A stretch of 53,889 nt of DNA from Macromonas nakdongensis. GTDB taxonomy: Bacteria > Pseudomonadota > Gammaproteobacteria > Burkholderiales > Burkholderiaceae_C. Location of the stretch: the NCBI RefSeq assembly GCF_002837145.1, contig NZ_NWMV01000052.1, positions 1-53,889 of the forward strand. The letters are read 5' to 3'. Numbering within the stretch: position 1 is the stretch's first letter; each line of letters starts with the position of its first letter. The translations under genes were made by a program, and so were the position numbers. The notes below the pieces were generated by a model, which did not search any database, was not told the DNA's origin, and saw nothing but the letters and a program-made list of their open reading frames with translations. This document shows, in pieces, positions 1-11,948 of this stretch.

Positions 1-518
1 GCGTCCTTGGTGGCCTGGCGCTGGGCATCGTCGAAATAGGCGGGCACGGTGATCACCGCACCGTACAGGTCGTCGTTGAAGGTGTCTTCTGCGCGGTAAC
101 GCAGGGTGGCCAGGATTTCTGCGCTCACCTCCACCGGCGATTTGTCTCCGGCCACGGTACGCACCGCGGCCATGCCGGGGCCGTCCACCACGGCATAGGG
201 CAGCCGCGCGGCGCCGGGCAGGTCGGCCAGTTTTCGGCCCATCAGGCGCTTGACCGAACAGACGGTGTTGCCCGGGTCCTGCACCTGGGCGGCCAGGGCG
301 TCGAAGCCGATCTGGCGGCCAGACCCCGCGCCTTCGGGCAAATAGCGCACCACGCTGGGCAGGATCACCCGGCCCTGTTCGTCGGGCAGGCATTCGGGCA
401 CGCCGTGGCGCACCGCGGCCACCAGCGAATGGGTGGTGCCCAGGTCGATGCCGACGGCGATGCGGCGTTGGTGGGGGTCGGGCGACTGCCCGGGTTCGGA
501 AATTTGCAGCAATGCCAT
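1..518 (-). CDS. hscA: Fe-S assembly chaperone HscA, N-terminal part (cut by window edge)
   Basis: HscA is the specialised Hsp70 that, with HscB, releases the Fe-S cluster from IscU to acceptor proteins in the cytoplasm. Only the first 172 or so residues are present; the rest lies left of position 1. The start ATG at 518-516 gives [15 protein letters not shown] followed by the Hsp70 phosphate-binding signature [13 protein letters not shown]. The gene follows hscB by 9 bases in the usual isc order. Ferredoxin (fdx) would be expected next, outside the window. The family call is secure from the ATPase motif and the context. Confidence 0.95.
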   Translation of the reverse strand, partial: MALLQISEPGQSPDPHQRRIAVGIDLGTTHSLVAAVRHGVPECLPDEQGRVILPSVVRYLPEGAGSGRQIGFDALAAQVQDPGNTVCSVKRLMGRKLADLPGAARLPYAVVDGPGMAAVRTVAGDKSPVEVSAEILATLRYRAEDTFNDDLYGAVITVPAYFDDAQRQATKD

Positions 519-527
519 GGGGAAAAC

Positions 528-1076
528 TCAGAATCGGTCCAGGCGCTGGCGCACCTCGTCGGCAAAGCGCTCAACGAACATCAGCGCACGGACCTGTTGC
601 ACGGCCTGGGCCGCGTCTCGGCGGTGGTCGATGCTGGCTTCCAACCCGTCCAGCAAACCCTGGCGCGCCTGCCGGGTATCGGCCAGCAAGGCCTCCAGGG
701 TGGCTTCGTCGGCCGCTTCGTCCAAGGCCTCGCGCCATTCCATCTGCTGCATCAGGAAAGCGGCGGGCATGGCGGTGTTGCTCTCGGCGTTCACCGGCGT
801 GCCTTGTCGTTCGCACCAGTAGGCGGCGCGTTTGAGCGGGTCCTTGAGGCGCTGGTAGGCCTCGTTGATGCGCACCGACCATTGCATGGCCAGGCGCTGG
901 GCGGCCGCGGTGTCGGTGGCGAAGCGGTCCGGGTGCACCTGGCGTTGCAGCTGTTTCCAGCGCTCGTCCAGCACCGCGCGGTCCTGCGCAAAGCCGACCG
1001 GCACGCCCAGGAGGGTGAAGTCGTCGGCCAGCAGGCTCAGGGTGTCGCCGGCCAGGGGCAGGCTGGACTCAGACAC
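528..1076 (-). CDS. hscB: Fe-S assembly co-chaperone HscB
   Basis: This is a J-domain co-chaperone (182 aa, normal for the family) that binds IscU and stimulates HscA ATPase. The J-domain HPD tripeptide lies at residues 48-50 in [10 protein letters not shown]. The C-terminal half is the helical HSCB oligomerisation domain that contacts IscU. The start overlaps the end of iscA by 8 bases, which suggests translational coupling within the isc operon. Confidence 0.96.
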   Translation of the reverse strand: MSESSLPLAGDTLSLLADDFTLLGVPVGFAQDRAVLDERWKQLQRQVHPDRFATDTAAAQRLAMQWSVRINEAYQRLKDPLKRAAYWCERQGTPVNAESNTAMPAAFLMQQMEWREALDEAADEATLEALLADTRQARQGLLDGLEASIDHRRDAAQAVQQVRALMFVERFADEVRQRLDRF

Positions 1077-1392
1077 GGAAGGACTCGCCGCAGCCGCACT
1101 TGTCGCGTTCGTTGGGGTTGTGGAACTTGAAGCCTTCGTTCAAGCCCTCGCGCACGAAGTCGAGCTGGGTACCGTCCAGGTAAGCCAGGCTCTTGGGGTC
1201 GATCAACACCTTGATGCCCTGGTCTTCGAACACGATGTCCTCCGGCGCCACCTCGTCGGCGTACTCCAATTTGTAGGCCAGGCCCGAGCAGCCGGTGGTC
1301 TTGACGCCCAGGCGCACACCCACCCCTTTGCCGCGACGGGCCAGGTATTTGGTGACATGCCGCGCGGCGGCTGCGGTGACGGTGACGGACAT
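1069..1392 (-). CDS. iscA: Iron-sulfur cluster assembly protein IscA
   Basis: This is an A-type Fe-S carrier of 107 aa. It has the three invariant cysteines: C35 in TTGCSGLAY, and C99 and C101 in KCGCGESF near the C-terminus. The reading frame stays open upstream into iscU, but the family N-terminus ([13 protein letters not shown]) fixes the start at 1392. It lies 16 bases after iscU and overlaps hscB. It transfers nascent clusters or iron to apo-proteins downstream of IscU. Confidence 0.96.
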   Translation of the reverse strand: MSVTVTAAAARHVTKYLARRGKGVGVRLGVKTTGCSGLAYKLEYADEVAPEDIVFEDQGIKVLIDPKSLAYLDGTQLDFVREGLNEGFKFHNPNERDKCGCGESFRV

Positions 1393-1408
1393 TCGACCCC
1401 CTGCCCTT

Positions 1409-1795
1409 TCAGTGCGCGTGCTTTTTCTTGTAGTCGTCGACCGCGGCCTTGATCGCGTCTTCGGCCAGGATGGAGCAGTGGATCTTGACCGGCGGCAGCG
1501 CCAGTTCTTCGGCAATCTCGCTGTTCTTGATCTGGGCGGCCTCGTCCAGCGTCTTGCCCTTGACCCATTCGGTCACGAGCGAACTGGAGGCGATGGCGGA
1601 GCCGCAGCCGTAGGTCTTGAAGCGCGCGTCTTCGATCAAGCCCGTGGCCGGATTGACCTTGATCTGCAGCTTCATCACGTCGCCGCAGGCGGGCGCGCCC
1701 ACCATGCCGGTGCCGACGCTGTCGTCGCCCTTTTCAAAGCTGCCGACGTTGCGGGGATTTTCGTAGTGGTCAATGACCTTGTCACTGTATGCCAT
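1409..1795 (-). CDS. iscU: Fe-S cluster scaffold protein IscU
   Basis: This is the scaffold (128 aa) on which [2Fe-2S] clusters are built from IscS-derived sulfur. The three cluster cysteines are C37 (GAPACGDV), C64 (TYGCGSA) and C107 (KIHCSIL), with D39 next to the first. The HscA recognition motif LPPVK is at residues 100-104. Length and motifs are canonical. It lies 13 bases downstream of iscS. Confidence 0.98.
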   Translation of the reverse strand: MAYSDKVIDHYENPRNVGSFEKGDDSVGTGMVGAPACGDVMKLQIKVNPATGLIEDARFKTYGCGSAIASSSLVTEWVKGKTLDEAAQIKNSEIAEELALPPVKIHCSILAEDAIKAAVDDYKKKHAH

Positions 1796-1808
1796 GATGG
1801 TGCTCCTG

Positions 1809-3029
1809 TCAGTGGGCGGCCCACTGGATGGTGGACAGATCGATACCGTCCTTGTACATCTCCCACAGCGGGGAGAGTTCGCGCAGTTTGGCGACGTTGT
1901 CCTTGATGGATTCGATCGCGTAATCGATTTCCTGTTCCGTGGTCCAGCGGCCGATCGTCATGCGCAGGCTGCTGTGGGCCAGCTCGTCGCTGCGGCCCAG
2001 GGCGCGCAGCACGTAGCTGGGCTCCAGACTGGCCGAGGTGCAGGCCGAGCCGGACGACACCGCCAAGCCCTTGATGCCCATGATCAACGACTCGCCCTCG
2101 ACGTAGTTGAAGCTCATGTTCAGGTTGTGCGGGACGCGCTGGCTGGCGTGGCCGTTGATGAACGATTCCTCGATTTGCGACAGGCCGACCAGCAGGCGGT
2201 CGTGCAGCGCCTGGATGCGCGGCAGCTCGGTCGCCATTTCGGCCTGGGCCAAGGCGTAGGCCGCCCCCATGCCCACGATCTGGTGCGTGGGCAGCGTGCC
2301 CGAGCGCATGCCGCGTTCGTGGCCACCGCCGTGCATCTGCGCTTCGATGCGGATGCGCGGCTTGCGGCGCACGAACAGGGCGCCAATGCCTTTCGGGCCG
2401 TAGGTCTTGTGGCTGGTCAGGCTCATCAGGTCGATGGGCAGCTGGGCCATGTCGATGGCCACGCGGCCGGTGGCCTGCGCCGCATCCACGTGGAAGATAA
2501 CGCCTTTTTCGCGGCAGAGGGCGCCGAGGGCGGCCACGTCCTGCACCACGCCGATTTCGTTGTTCACGAACATCACGCTGGCCAGGATGGTGTCGGGGCG
2601 GATGGCGGCCTTGAAGGCGGCCAAATCGACCAGGCCGTCGGGCTGCACGTCGAGGTAGGTGACCTCAAAACCCTCGCGCTCCAGGTGGCGGCAGGTGTCC
2701 AGCACCGCCTTGTGTTCGGTCTTGACGGTGATGATGTGCTTGCCCTTGCCCTGGTAGAAGTGCGCAGCGCCCTTCAAGGCCAGGTTGTTGGACTCGGTGG
2801 CGCCGCTGGTCCAGACGATTTCACGCGGGTCGGCGCCGATGAGCGAGGCCACCTGTTCGCGGGCCTTTTCCACGGCCTGTTCTGCCTCCCAGCCCCAGGC
2901 GTGGCTGCGCGACGCCGGATTGCCGAAATGCTCGTACAGCCACGGCACCATCTGGTCCACCACGCGCGGATCGCACGGGTTGGTGGCGCTGTAGTCCATG
3001 TAGATCGGGAAATGCGGGGTAGAGCTCAT
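1809..3029 (-). CDS. iscS: Cysteine desulfurase IscS
   Basis: This is a PLP-dependent cysteine desulfurase (406 aa) that supplies sulfane sulfur for Fe-S clusters and thio-modified tRNA. The PLP lysine is K208 in [12 protein letters not shown]. The persulfide-forming cysteine is C330 in [17 protein letters not shown], the long-loop group I signature. It is the second gene of the isc operon, 33 bases after iscR. No anomaly was seen. Confidence 0.98.
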   Translation of the reverse strand: MSSTPHFPIYMDYSATNPCDPRVVDQMVPWLYEHFGNPASRSHAWGWEAEQAVEKAREQVASLIGADPREIVWTSGATESNNLALKGAAHFYQGKGKHIITVKTEHKAVLDTCRHLEREGFEVTYLDVQPDGLVDLAAFKAAIRPDTILASVMFVNNEIGVVQDVAALGALCREKGVIFHVDAAQATGRVAIDMAQLPIDLMSLTSHKTYGPKGIGALFVRRKPRIRIEAQMHGGGHERGMRSGTLPTHQIVGMGAAYALAQAEMATELPRIQALHDRLLVGLSQIEESFINGHASQRVPHNLNMSFNYVEGESLIMGIKGLAVSSGSACTSASLEPSYVLRALGRSDELAHSSLRMTIGRWTTEQEIDYAIESIKDNVAKLRELSPLWEMYKDGIDLSTIQWAAH

Positions 3030-3062
3030 GGTCTTGCGTATTTCAAGTCGAACAAACAGGCT

Positions 3063-3596
3063 TCACTTGGAAGCCACAGCCCCCAGGGCAAACACCGAAT
3101 TGGGGGCGTTCACGCGGATGGGCTTGACCACCGGGGCCGAGGAAATGGCGCGTTTGATGGTGGGCAGGTTTTCCACCACCACCCCTTTGGCCAACTGGTC
3201 GTCCACCAGTTTCTGCAGGGTGATGGAGTCCAGAAAATCCACCATTTTCGCATTCAACTGGGCCCACAATTCGTGGGTCATGCAGCGCGAGCCCTCGCCC
3301 AGGCAGTTTTCCTTGCCGCCGCATTGGGTGGCATCGATGGGCTCGTCCACCGAGACGATGATGTCGGCCACGGTGATGTCGGCCGCCTTGCGGCCCAGGG
3401 TGTAGCCGCCGCCCGGCCCGCGGGTGGATTCCACCAGATCGTGGCGCCGCAGCTTACCGAACAGCTGCTCCAGGTAAGACAGGGAAATGTGCTGGCGCTG
3501 GCTGATGGCGGCCAGCGTGACCGGACCGCTGGCCTGGCGCAGCGCCAGATCGATCATGGCGGTGACGGCGAACCGTCCTTTGGTCGTGAGGCGCAT
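3063..3596 (-). CDS. iscR: Rrf2-family Fe-S regulator IscR
   Basis: This is a winged-helix Rrf2 regulator (177 aa) that senses cluster status and represses the isc operon in its holo form. The N-terminus [14 protein letters not shown] is typical. The cluster ligands are C92, C98, C105 and probably H108 (CMTH); the second spacing is one residue longer than in E. coli IscR (C92/C98/C104/H107). It is the first gene of the operon and has a palindromic site about 145 bases upstream of its start. Confidence 0.97.
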   Translation of the reverse strand: MRLTTKGRFAVTAMIDLALRQASGPVTLAAISQRQHISLSYLEQLFGKLRRHDLVESTRGPGGGYTLGRKAADITVADIIVSVDEPIDATQCGGKENCLGEGSRCMTHELWAQLNAKMVDFLDSITLQKLVDDQLAKGVVVENLPTIKRAISSAPVVKPIRVNAPNSVFALGAVASK

Positions 3597-3725
3597 GACA
3601 AGCTCCTAACTGGAATGGCATTGTGTGTTTGCCGGCCCGCAAAGCGGGGCAGCGCTGTTTCCACCCACCCGGCGCAAGCCTTTGTGTCGTTGGGTCAGGC
3701 CTTGGATTCCTGACTGTTTTTCTCG

Positions 3726-3759
3726 AGTATACCAAAAGGTTGACCGATTTGCTCGGTCA
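3726..3759 (-). promoter_or_regulatory. iscR promoter with IscR-type palindrome
   Basis: On the minus strand a -10 hexamer TATACT occupies 3731-3726. Just upstream lies a perfect inverted repeat, TGACCGA - 5 bases - TCGGTCA (3741-3759). One strand of it reads TTGACCGATTTGCTCGG, close to the known E. coli IscR operator region. The palindrome covers the -35 position, as expected for autorepression by holo-IscR. The match is by eye; binding is inferred. Confidence 0.65.
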
Positions 3760-3779
3760 TCGCCGCCCCGGTGCGGGGG

Positions 3780-5693
3780 TCAGCGCTGGGTCAGCGACCA
3801 GGCCGGGGGCTTGCCCTGTATGGGAAAGGCAAATTCCACGCCGGTTCCCGGCCAGGTGGCGTAAAACCGCACCTCGGCCCCGATTTTTTCGGCGCGCACC
3901 GCAATGTTGCCCAAGCCCCGTCCCTCGCTGCGCTGGTCGTTGGGCGGCAGGCCAATGCCATCGTCTTCCACCGCCAGGTAGACCGCGGTCGCGTCCGCCC
4001 AGGTGCGCACTGTGACTCGGCGGGCGTGGGCGTGTTTGACCACATTGGCAAAAATCTCCTGCACGCAACGAAACAGGTGCATCACCCCGCGGGCGTCCAG
4101 ACCGCTCAGGGCCGGCACCTCCTGCACTTGCCACTGCAGCGTGATGCCCGCCGCCTGCAAGGCCGGCGCGACGCGGGAACGCAAGGTACCCAAGATGGTC
4201 GGCAGGTCGCCTTCCATCGGCTCCAGCGAGTCGAGCGTCATGCGCAGCTCTTCCAGGGCGTGGTGCACCATGTGCTCGATGGAGCGTTGGTCCAGACCGT
4301 CGCGGTTGCTGCGCACCATGTTCAGGGTTTGCACCAACTGGCTGCCCAGGCCATCGTGCATGTCGCGCATCAGGCGGCGGCGCTCGCCTTCGACGGCGCG
4401 CTGCTGCTCGGACTGCCGCAACTGCTCGAAGGCCGAGCGCAACTCCGCCTCGCGCCGGGCCACGGTCTCGGCCAGCGACCCGTTGAGCCGGTGGACCTCG
4501 CGTGCCGACGCCGTGGCGCGCTGCAGCAGCACCCAGCCCAGGGTGAACATGAGCGCCAGCCCGCCCGCCGACATCCAGCGGAGGTCGGCATCGCCGGGGA
4601 AGTTCAACTGCACCACCAGAAAATCGCGCACGCCGGTCAACAGGGTGAACAAGGCCACCAGCAGCACCAGCAACTGGTCCGGCTTGAACTGCCGGCGCCA
4701 CAAGGAATACACCACCATCAGCCCCAGGCAAGCGGTAGACACGATGGCCAGGATGCCCGCCCAGATGCGGTAGAAATCGTACTCCTGGGTGTACAGGACC
4801 AGCAGGATCCAGCTCGGCCCGACCACCAGCAGGAACAGCGCCAGGGCCCGCACCAGGCGCAGGCGCAGGCCGAGCAGGTCCTCCATGATCAGACAGAAAA
4901 ACCCGACGTAGAGGGTGAACGACACCCGGTGCAGCAGGAAATACCACTCGTAACTCAGCGCCGGCTCCAGCACCACCGAGAGCCACAGGCGCACCATGTG
5001 GGCCACGGCCGCCGCGGCCATGAGGACGAACAGGCGCTCGCGCAGCGACACCCAGAGGAACAGCGACATCAGGGCCATCAGCAGGGCGGTGATGGTCATC
5101 ATCCAGGTGCCGGTGACCTGCCACAGCTCCAGCACCGCGTGGCGCTCGAACAGGCGGTCGTGGCTGCCCAGCTGCAAGGGCCACAGGCCGCTGCGCTCCA
5201 GCACCCGGGCCTGCACCTGGATGTGCAGCTCGTTGTCCTGGGGGCGCAGCGTCAGCAGGGCTCCCGGCAATGCCACCAGGTGCGGGAACCAGGCCGTGTT
5301 GACCGTGCGCTCGGGCGCCGCGTACCAGCCGACGTTGTGGATCTCGCTGCCGTTGAGCAGCACCCGGAAGCGGGTGCCCACGCGGGGCAGCAAGAGGCCG
5401 AGGCGGGCCGTCTCGCGGTCGGTGTAGCTCAAGTCCGCGGGCCAGGTCAGGCGGTAATCGACCCGATCGTGCCAGCGGGGCGCCTCGTCGTCCAGGATGT
5501 GCGGCAAAGTCACCTGCTTGACCCCGACCTGCGGGGCCTGGGGCACCTCGGCCATGGCCTGGGCGATGTTGTGCACCCCCGCCACCGCCGCCGGCCGCGA
5601 CACCCAGTGCAAAGCCCCCAGCAGCCCCAGCAGCAACACCCCCACCCAGACGTAGTGAGGCAGTGGCCAGCGCGCCTGCAGCCAGACCGGCAT
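3780..5693 (-). CDS. Membrane sensor histidine kinase, 7TMR-DISM / HisKA_3 type
   Basis: A 637-aa sensor kinase. Residues about 14-32 form one membrane helix. About 35-195 form an extracytoplasmic beta-rich sensor resembling 7TMR-DISMED2 (RFRVLLNGSEIHNVGWYAAP). About 198-400 hold a block of seven hydrophobic helices, followed by a coiled coil. The phospho-acceptor box is RRLMRDMHDGLGSQL, of the HisKA_3 (NarX/DesK) kind, and a HATPase_c domain follows (EIFANVVKHA, DDGIGLPP, GRGLGN). The start ATG at 5693 shares a base with the stop of the response regulator gene (TGATG), so the two are translationally coupled. The ligand is unknown; related sensors bind carbohydrates or other small molecules. 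Confidence 0.88.
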   Translation of the reverse strand: MPVWLQARWPLPHYVWVGVLLLGLLGALHWVSRPAAVAGVHNIAQAMAEVPQAPQVGVKQVTLPHILDDEAPRWHDRVDYRLTWPADLSYTDRETARLGLLLPRVGTRFRVLLNGSEIHNVGWYAAPERTVNTAWFPHLVALPGALLTLRPQDNELHIQVQARVLERSGLWPLQLGSHDRLFERHAVLELWQVTGTWMMTITALLMALMSLFLWVSLRERLFVLMAAAAVAHMVRLWLSVVLEPALSYEWYFLLHRVSFTLYVGFFCLIMEDLLGLRLRLVRALALFLLVVGPSWILLVLYTQEYDFYRIWAGILAIVSTACLGLMVVYSLWRRQFKPDQLLVLLVALFTLLTGVRDFLVVQLNFPGDADLRWMSAGGLALMFTLGWVLLQRATASAREVHRLNGSLAETVARREAELRSAFEQLRQSEQQRAVEGERRRLMRDMHDGLGSQLVQTLNMVRSNRDGLDQRSIEHMVHHALEELRMTLDSLEPMEGDLPTILGTLRSRVAPALQAAGITLQWQVQEVPALSGLDARGVMHLFRCVQEIFANVVKHAHARRVTVRTWADATAVYLAVEDDGIGLPPNDQRSEGRGLGNIAVRAEKIGAEVRFYATWPGTGVEFAFPIQGKPPAWSLTQR

Positions 5694-6358
5694 CAGATGA
5701 GCCCCCGCTCCTGCGCCACCTTGACCACGGCCACGCGGGTGTGCACCGCCAGCTTCTTGTACAGGTTCTTGATGTGGGTGCTGACCGTGGCCGGCCCAAT
5801 GCCCAGGCGCTGGGCGATTTCCTTGTTCACATAGCCCTGGGCCACCAGCTTGAGCACGTCGGTTTCGCGGTCCGACAGTTCGGGCCAGCCGTTGCCGGCG
5901 GCCCCGCCACCGAGGGCTGCGCCCTGCCCGCCGGCCCGAAACTGCTTGAGCAGCATGCGCGCGAGCAAGGGCGAAATGGGCGCCCCGCCCTCGCGGATCT
6001 GCTCCACGGCGTCGATCAGTTCCTGACCGCTGCAACCCTTGAGCACGTAACCGGTGGCCCCCATCTGCAAGGCGGCGATCAGACGCGACTCGTCGCCGAA
6101 AACAGTGAAGACCAGCAACTCCGCGTCCGGCTTGCTGACCGACAGGGCGCGCAGCATGTCTTCGCCGCGGCCGTCGGGCAGCCCCAGATCGACCAGAAAC
6201 ACATCGGCCAGACTGAGGGGGGCCATGACCTGGGCATGGGCAAAAGTTTCGGAATGGCCCACCAGCTTCCATTGCGGGCGCTGGCGCAGCGTTTCCTCCA
6301 CGAAATGCAGGATGGTGCGATCGTCCTCGATCAGATAAATGCGCGTGATGTCCGCCAT
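5693..6358 (-). CDS. NarL/LuxR-family response regulator
   Basis: A 221-aa two-component regulator. The receiver domain has the acidic pair in YLIEDD and phospho-acceptor D57 in VFLVDLGLPDG. A C-terminal LuxR-type helix-turn-helix follows (LSDRETDVLKLVAQGYVNKEIAQ, read around residues 155-180, then GIGPATVSTHIKNLYKKL). The frame is open 22 codons further upstream, but the family start MADITRIYLIEDD at 6358 is preferred. It is the partner of the downstream histidine kinase. Target genes cannot be read from the sequence. Confidence 0.92.
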   Translation of the reverse strand: MADITRIYLIEDDRTILHFVEETLRQRPQWKLVGHSETFAHAQVMAPLSLADVFLVDLGLPDGRGEDMLRALSVSKPDAELLVFTVFGDESRLIAALQMGATGYVLKGCSGQELIDAVEQIREGGAPISPLLARMLLKQFRAGGQGAALGGGAAGNGWPELSDRETDVLKLVAQGYVNKEIAQRLGIGPATVSTHIKNLYKKLAVHTRVAVVKVAQERGLI

Positions 6359-6426
6359 GCGGTCGATTTTCGGCGATCTGGATCGGTTCCGGCTTCCCCG
6401 AAACGGGGGAGGCGCAGGCTTCACTT

Positions 6427-8490
<2,064 letters not shown>

Positions 8491-8578
8491 GCCGCATTGT
8501 TTCACAGCCCAAAGCACGGTAAATTGCCAGCCAAACGGTCCGCCGTGCGTCGGCGGCCCTGGCCACCAAGGAAATACC

Positions 8579-8971
8579 GTGTCCATTCGAGTCGTGAAAC
8601 TGGGCAGCCCGCGCACCGCGGACGAGGGAACGCGCATCGGTACCGTGCGCCGGCCCCCACGCGGGGTACCCAAAACCGAATTTGTCTCGGGCAATTGGTA
8701 CGACGTCTGGTACCCAAACCTGGCCCCAAGCGCGGACACCATGAAAATGGGACAGACCGCCGAAACCCCCACCCAATGGCAGGCATTTGAAAAGGCCTAC
8801 CGCCAAGAAATGAAAGCGCCCGATGCGGCCCGAACGATAGACCTGCTGGCGGCGCTGTCGCAACACGCGAATTTTTCCATTGGGTGCTATTGCGACAACG
8901 AGGCGCATTGCCACAGGGGCATTCTGAAACGCCTGTTGGTGGATGCGGGGGCGTGTATGGCCGAAGGGTGA
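8579..8971 (+). CDS. DUF488 family protein
   Basis: A 130-aa protein of the DUF488 (YeaO-like) family. The GTG start at 8579 is chosen because AAGGA lies about 6 bases upstream and the protein then begins [12 protein letters not shown]. Family features are the [14 protein letters not shown] segment and the C-terminal [15 protein letters not shown] cysteine/histidine cluster. The biochemical role of the family is not established. It lies between uvrB (divergent) and the aminotransferase gene. Confidence 0.8.
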   Translation: MSIRVVKLGSPRTADEGTRIGTVRRPPRGVPKTEFVSGNWYDVWYPNLAPSADTMKMGQTAETPTQWQAFEKAYRQEMKAPDAARTIDLLAALSQHANFSIGCYCDNEAHCHRGILKRLLVDAGACMAEG

Positions 8972-9192
8972 ACGGCTGGCCACACCAATGGGCACTGGGC
9001 AAATTTCTGTGCAGCAAGACGGGTACCGGCACCTGGGCTCTGGGTTGGGTGTTCACCTGCTTGGGGCACCGCCTGAGGTTCGGTGTATGAACCACCGCCA
9101 CGCGGCATCCCAAGCGGTAAAATAAAAAGTTTGCGCCACCCTCATTTGGCGGTGGCCCCACCCGAATTTCATCTACCCACAGGTAACGCACC

Positions 9193-10401
9193 ATGTCTTT
9201 GTTTTCCGCAGTCGAAATGGCCCCCCGCGACCCCATCCTGGGTCTGAACGAGCAGTTCGCTGCCGACACCAACCCGAACAAGGTCAACCTGGGCGTGGGC
9301 GTGTACTTCGACGACAACGGCAAGCTGCCCCTGCTGCAGTGCGTGCAGGCCGCTGAAAAAGCCATGATGGACAAGCCCGCCGCCCGTGGCTACCTGCCCA
9401 TCGACGGCATTGCCGCTTACGACGCCGCCGTCAAGGGCCTGGTGTTCGGGGCCGAGTCCGACGTGGTCAAGAGCGGTCGCGTGGCCACGGTCCAGGCCAT
9501 CGGCGGCACCGGCGGCCTGAAGATCGGCGCCGACTTCCTGAAGAAGATCAGTCCCAACGCCACCGTGCTGATTTCCGACCCGAGCTGGGAAAACCACCGC
9601 GCGCTGTTCACCAACGCCGGCTTCACGGTGGACACCTATCCCTACTTCGACCAGAGTGCCAACGGCGGCCTGGGCGGCATCAACTTCGACGGCATGCTGG
9701 ACAAGCTGAACGCCGCCGCCGAAGGCACCATCGTGCTGCTGCACGCCTGCTGCCACAACCCGACCGGCTACGACATCACCGCCGCCCAGTGGGACCAGGT
9801 GATTGCCGTGGTCAAGGCCAAGGGCCTGACCGCCTTCCTGGACATGGCCTACCAAGGTTTTGGCTACGGCATCGCCGAAGATGGCGCCGTGATCGCCAAA
9901 TTCGTGGCCGCGGGCCTGAACATTTTCGTGTCCACCAGCTTCTCGAAGAGCTTCAGCTTGTACGGCGAGCGCGTGGGCGCCCTGAGCGTGGTCGGCAGCA
10001 GCAAGGAAGAAACCGACCGCGTGCTGAGCCAGCTGAAAATCGCGATCCGCACCAACTACTCCAACCCGCCGACCCACGGCGGCGCCATCGTGGCCGCCGT
10101 GCTGGGCAACCCCGAACTGCGCGCCCTGTGGGAAAAGGAGCTGGGCGAGATGCGCGTGCGCATCAAGGCCATGCGCCAGAAGCTGGTCGATGGCCTGAAG
10201 GCCGCCGGCGTGACCAAGGACATGTCCTTCATCACCACGCAGATCGGCATGTTCAGCTATTCGGGCCTGAGCAAGGACCAGATGGTGCGCCTGCGCAACG
10301 AGTTTGGTGTGTACGGCACCGACACCGGCCGCATGTGCGTGGCCGCGCTGAACAGCAAGAACATCGACCACGTTTGCAAGGCCATCGCTGCAGTGATGTG
10401 A
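9193..10401 (+). CDS. tyrB: Aromatic amino acid / aspartate aminotransferase
   Basis: A class I PLP-dependent aminotransferase (402 aa) that exchanges amino groups between aromatic amino acids or aspartate and 2-oxoglutarate. PLP contacts visible are GGTGGLK, the HNPTG motif (HACCHNPTGYD), D217 in FLDMAYQGFGYG, and Schiff-base lysine K252 in STSFSKSFSLYGERVG. The C-terminal arginine region GTDTGRMCVAALN is present. The family mixes TyrB and AspC specificities, so the substrate is uncertain. A 221-base gap precedes it, with a possible -10 TAAAAT at 9118-9123 but no convincing -35. Confidence 0.9.
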   Translation: MSLFSAVEMAPRDPILGLNEQFAADTNPNKVNLGVGVYFDDNGKLPLLQCVQAAEKAMMDKPAARGYLPIDGIAAYDAAVKGLVFGAESDVVKSGRVATVQAIGGTGGLKIGADFLKKISPNATVLISDPSWENHRALFTNAGFTVDTYPYFDQSANGGLGGINFDGMLDKLNAAAEGTIVLLHACCHNPTGYDITAAQWDQVIAVVKAKGLTAFLDMAYQGFGYGIAEDGAVIAKFVAAGLNIFVSTSFSKSFSLYGERVGALSVVGSSKEETDRVLSQLKIAIRTNYSNPPTHGGAIVAAVLGNPELRALWEKELGEMRVRIKAMRQKLVDGLKAAGVTKDMSFITTQIGMFSYSGLSKDQMVRLRNEFGVYGTDTGRMCVAALNSKNIDHVCKAIAAVM

Positions 10402-10447
10402 AGTGTCGTCTAGGCGTCAGGACAGCCCAAGGCTTTCCTGATACCAT

Positions 10448-10461
10448 TTGCTGCACTGCAA
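10448..10461 (+). promoter_or_regulatory. Candidate PhaR-type operator upstream of phaZ
   Basis: The 14-base element TTGCTGCACTGCAA (TTGC-N6-GCAA) lies 20 bases before the phaZ start. It resembles TGC-rich elements found upstream of phasin and PHA genes in Burkholderiales, which are proposed PhaR targets. A purine-rich ribosome site (GGAGAAATAG) follows. This is a by-eye motif match only. Confidence 0.35.
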
Positions 10462-10480
10462 CATAAGTATGGAGAAATAG

Positions 10481-11923
10481 ATGCTGTACCAACTGTACGA
10501 AACCCAGCGTTCCTTGATGGAGCCTTTCTCTGACTTTGCGCAGTTGACGGCCAAGCTCTACACCAACCCGCTGTCGCCCGTGGCCCAGGCCCCGTTTGCT
10601 CAGCGGATTGCCGCCGCCTACGACCTGATGCACCGCCTGGGCAAGGACTACGAAAAGCCCGAATTCGGCATCCGCACGGTGGACATCGGCGACAGCCACG
10701 TGGCCATCCACGAGCGCATCGAGATCGAAAAACCCTTCTGCGAGCTGCGCCGCTTCAAGCGTTACAGCGACGATCCGGACACCCTGATCGCCCTGAAGAA
10801 GCAGCCGGTGGTCCTGATCGTGGCGCCGCTGTCGGGCCACTATTCCACGCTGTTGCGCGACACCGTGCGCACCATGCTCAAGGACCACAAGGTCTACATC
10901 ACCGACTGGAAAAACGCCCGCCTGGTGCCCCTGTCCGAAGGTGAATTCCACCTGGACGATTACGTCAACTACGTGCAGGACTTCATCCGCTACCTGCAAG
11001 GCCAGTACGGCAACTGCCACGTGATGAGCGTGTGCCAGCCGACGGTACCGGTGCTGGCGGCGGTGTCGCTGATGGCCAGCCGCGGCGAGAAAACCCCGCT
11101 GTCCATGACCATGATGGGTGGCCCGATCGACGCACGCAAATCGCCCACGGCGGTCAACGCCCTGGCGGTGCAACGCAGCTTCGAATGGTTCGAGAACAAC
11201 GTGATCTACCGCGTGCCCACGAACTTCCCGGGCGCCGGCCGCCGCGTCTACCCGGGTTTCCTGCAGCACACCGGCTTCATCGCGATGAACCCGGACCGCC
11301 ACGCCAGCAGCCACTACGACTACTTTCAGGACCTGGTCAAAGGCGACAACGAAAGCGTCGAAGCCCACCGCAAGTTCTACGACGAGTACAACGCCGTCCT
11401 GGACATGGACGCCGACTACTACCTGGAAACCATCAACACGGTGTTCCAGGAGTTCAAGCTGGTGCACGGCACCTGGGAAGTGCGCAACCCGCAGGGCCGC
11501 AAGGAACTGGTGCGCCCGCAGGACATCCGCACCACCGGCCTGCTCACTGTAGAAGGCGAACTGGACGACATTTCGGGCAGCGGCCAGACCCGGGCCGCCC
11601 ACGACCTGTGCAGCGGCATCGAAGACAGCGAACAGCGCCATTTTGAGGTGGAAGGTGCCGGCCACTACGGCATTTTCAGCGGCCGCCGCTGGCGCGAAAT
11701 GGTGTACCCGGTGGTCAAGGCCTTCATCCTGGAGCACCAGACGGCTCCCGCTGCCCCGGTGATCGAGGCCCCTGCCGCGTCCGTGGCCGCCGCCGATGCG
11801 GCCCCTGAGGTCGCTGCCAACCCGGTTCCCGTGGTTGTGGCCGAGGCGCCAACCGTGGCCCCTGTGGCGGAACCGACCGCTCCGGCCGCGCGCAAGCGCA
11901 GCGCCCCGAAGCGTGCCGGCTGA
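10481..11923 (+). CDS. phaZ: Intracellular polyhydroxybutyrate depolymerase
   Basis: A 480-aa alpha/beta-hydrolase of the intracellular PHB depolymerase family (R. eutropha PhaZ1 type), which mobilises storage granules to 3-hydroxybutyrate. The nucleophile is a cysteine, C185 in [12 protein letters not shown], matching catalytic Cys183 of PhaZ1. The C-terminal His region reads [15 protein letters not shown]. Residues from about 425 to the end form a low-complexity Ala/Pro/Val tail closing with the basic string KRSAPKRAG. It sits between the aminotransferase and an RnfB-like gene on the same strand. Confidence 0.93.
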   Translation: MLYQLYETQRSLMEPFSDFAQLTAKLYTNPLSPVAQAPFAQRIAAAYDLMHRLGKDYEKPEFGIRTVDIGDSHVAIHERIEIEKPFCELRRFKRYSDDPDTLIALKKQPVVLIVAPLSGHYSTLLRDTVRTMLKDHKVYITDWKNARLVPLSEGEFHLDDYVNYVQDFIRYLQGQYGNCHVMSVCQPTVPVLAAVSLMASRGEKTPLSMTMMGGPIDARKSPTAVNALAVQRSFEWFENNVIYRVPTNFPGAGRRVYPGFLQHTGFIAMNPDRHASSHYDYFQDLVKGDNESVEAHRKFYDEYNAVLDMDADYYLETINTVFQEFKLVHGTWEVRNPQGRKELVRPQDIRTTGLLTVEGELDDISGSGQTRAAHDLCSGIEDSEQRHFEVEGAGHYGIFSGRRWREMVYPVVKAFILEHQTAPAAPVIEAPAASVAAADAAPEVAANPVPVVVAEAPTVAPVAEPTAPAARKRSAPKRAG

Positions 11924-11948
11924 TGCGTCAGTTCCGGCCAGCCCCGAT

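Noticed and set aside
1773-3713. A 646-codon open frame opposite iscS and iscR.
   Set aside because: His/Gly/Ala-rich shadow translation of well-recognised genes on the other strand.
6399-6412. Hairpin CCCCG-TTT-CGGGG between uvrB and the response regulator as a terminator.
   Set aside because: No T-run follows on either strand, so it is not a convincing intrinsic terminator.
9169-10371. A 400-codon frame antisense to the aminotransferase.
   Set aside because: Composition is that of an antisense shadow; the plus-strand gene has all catalytic residues.
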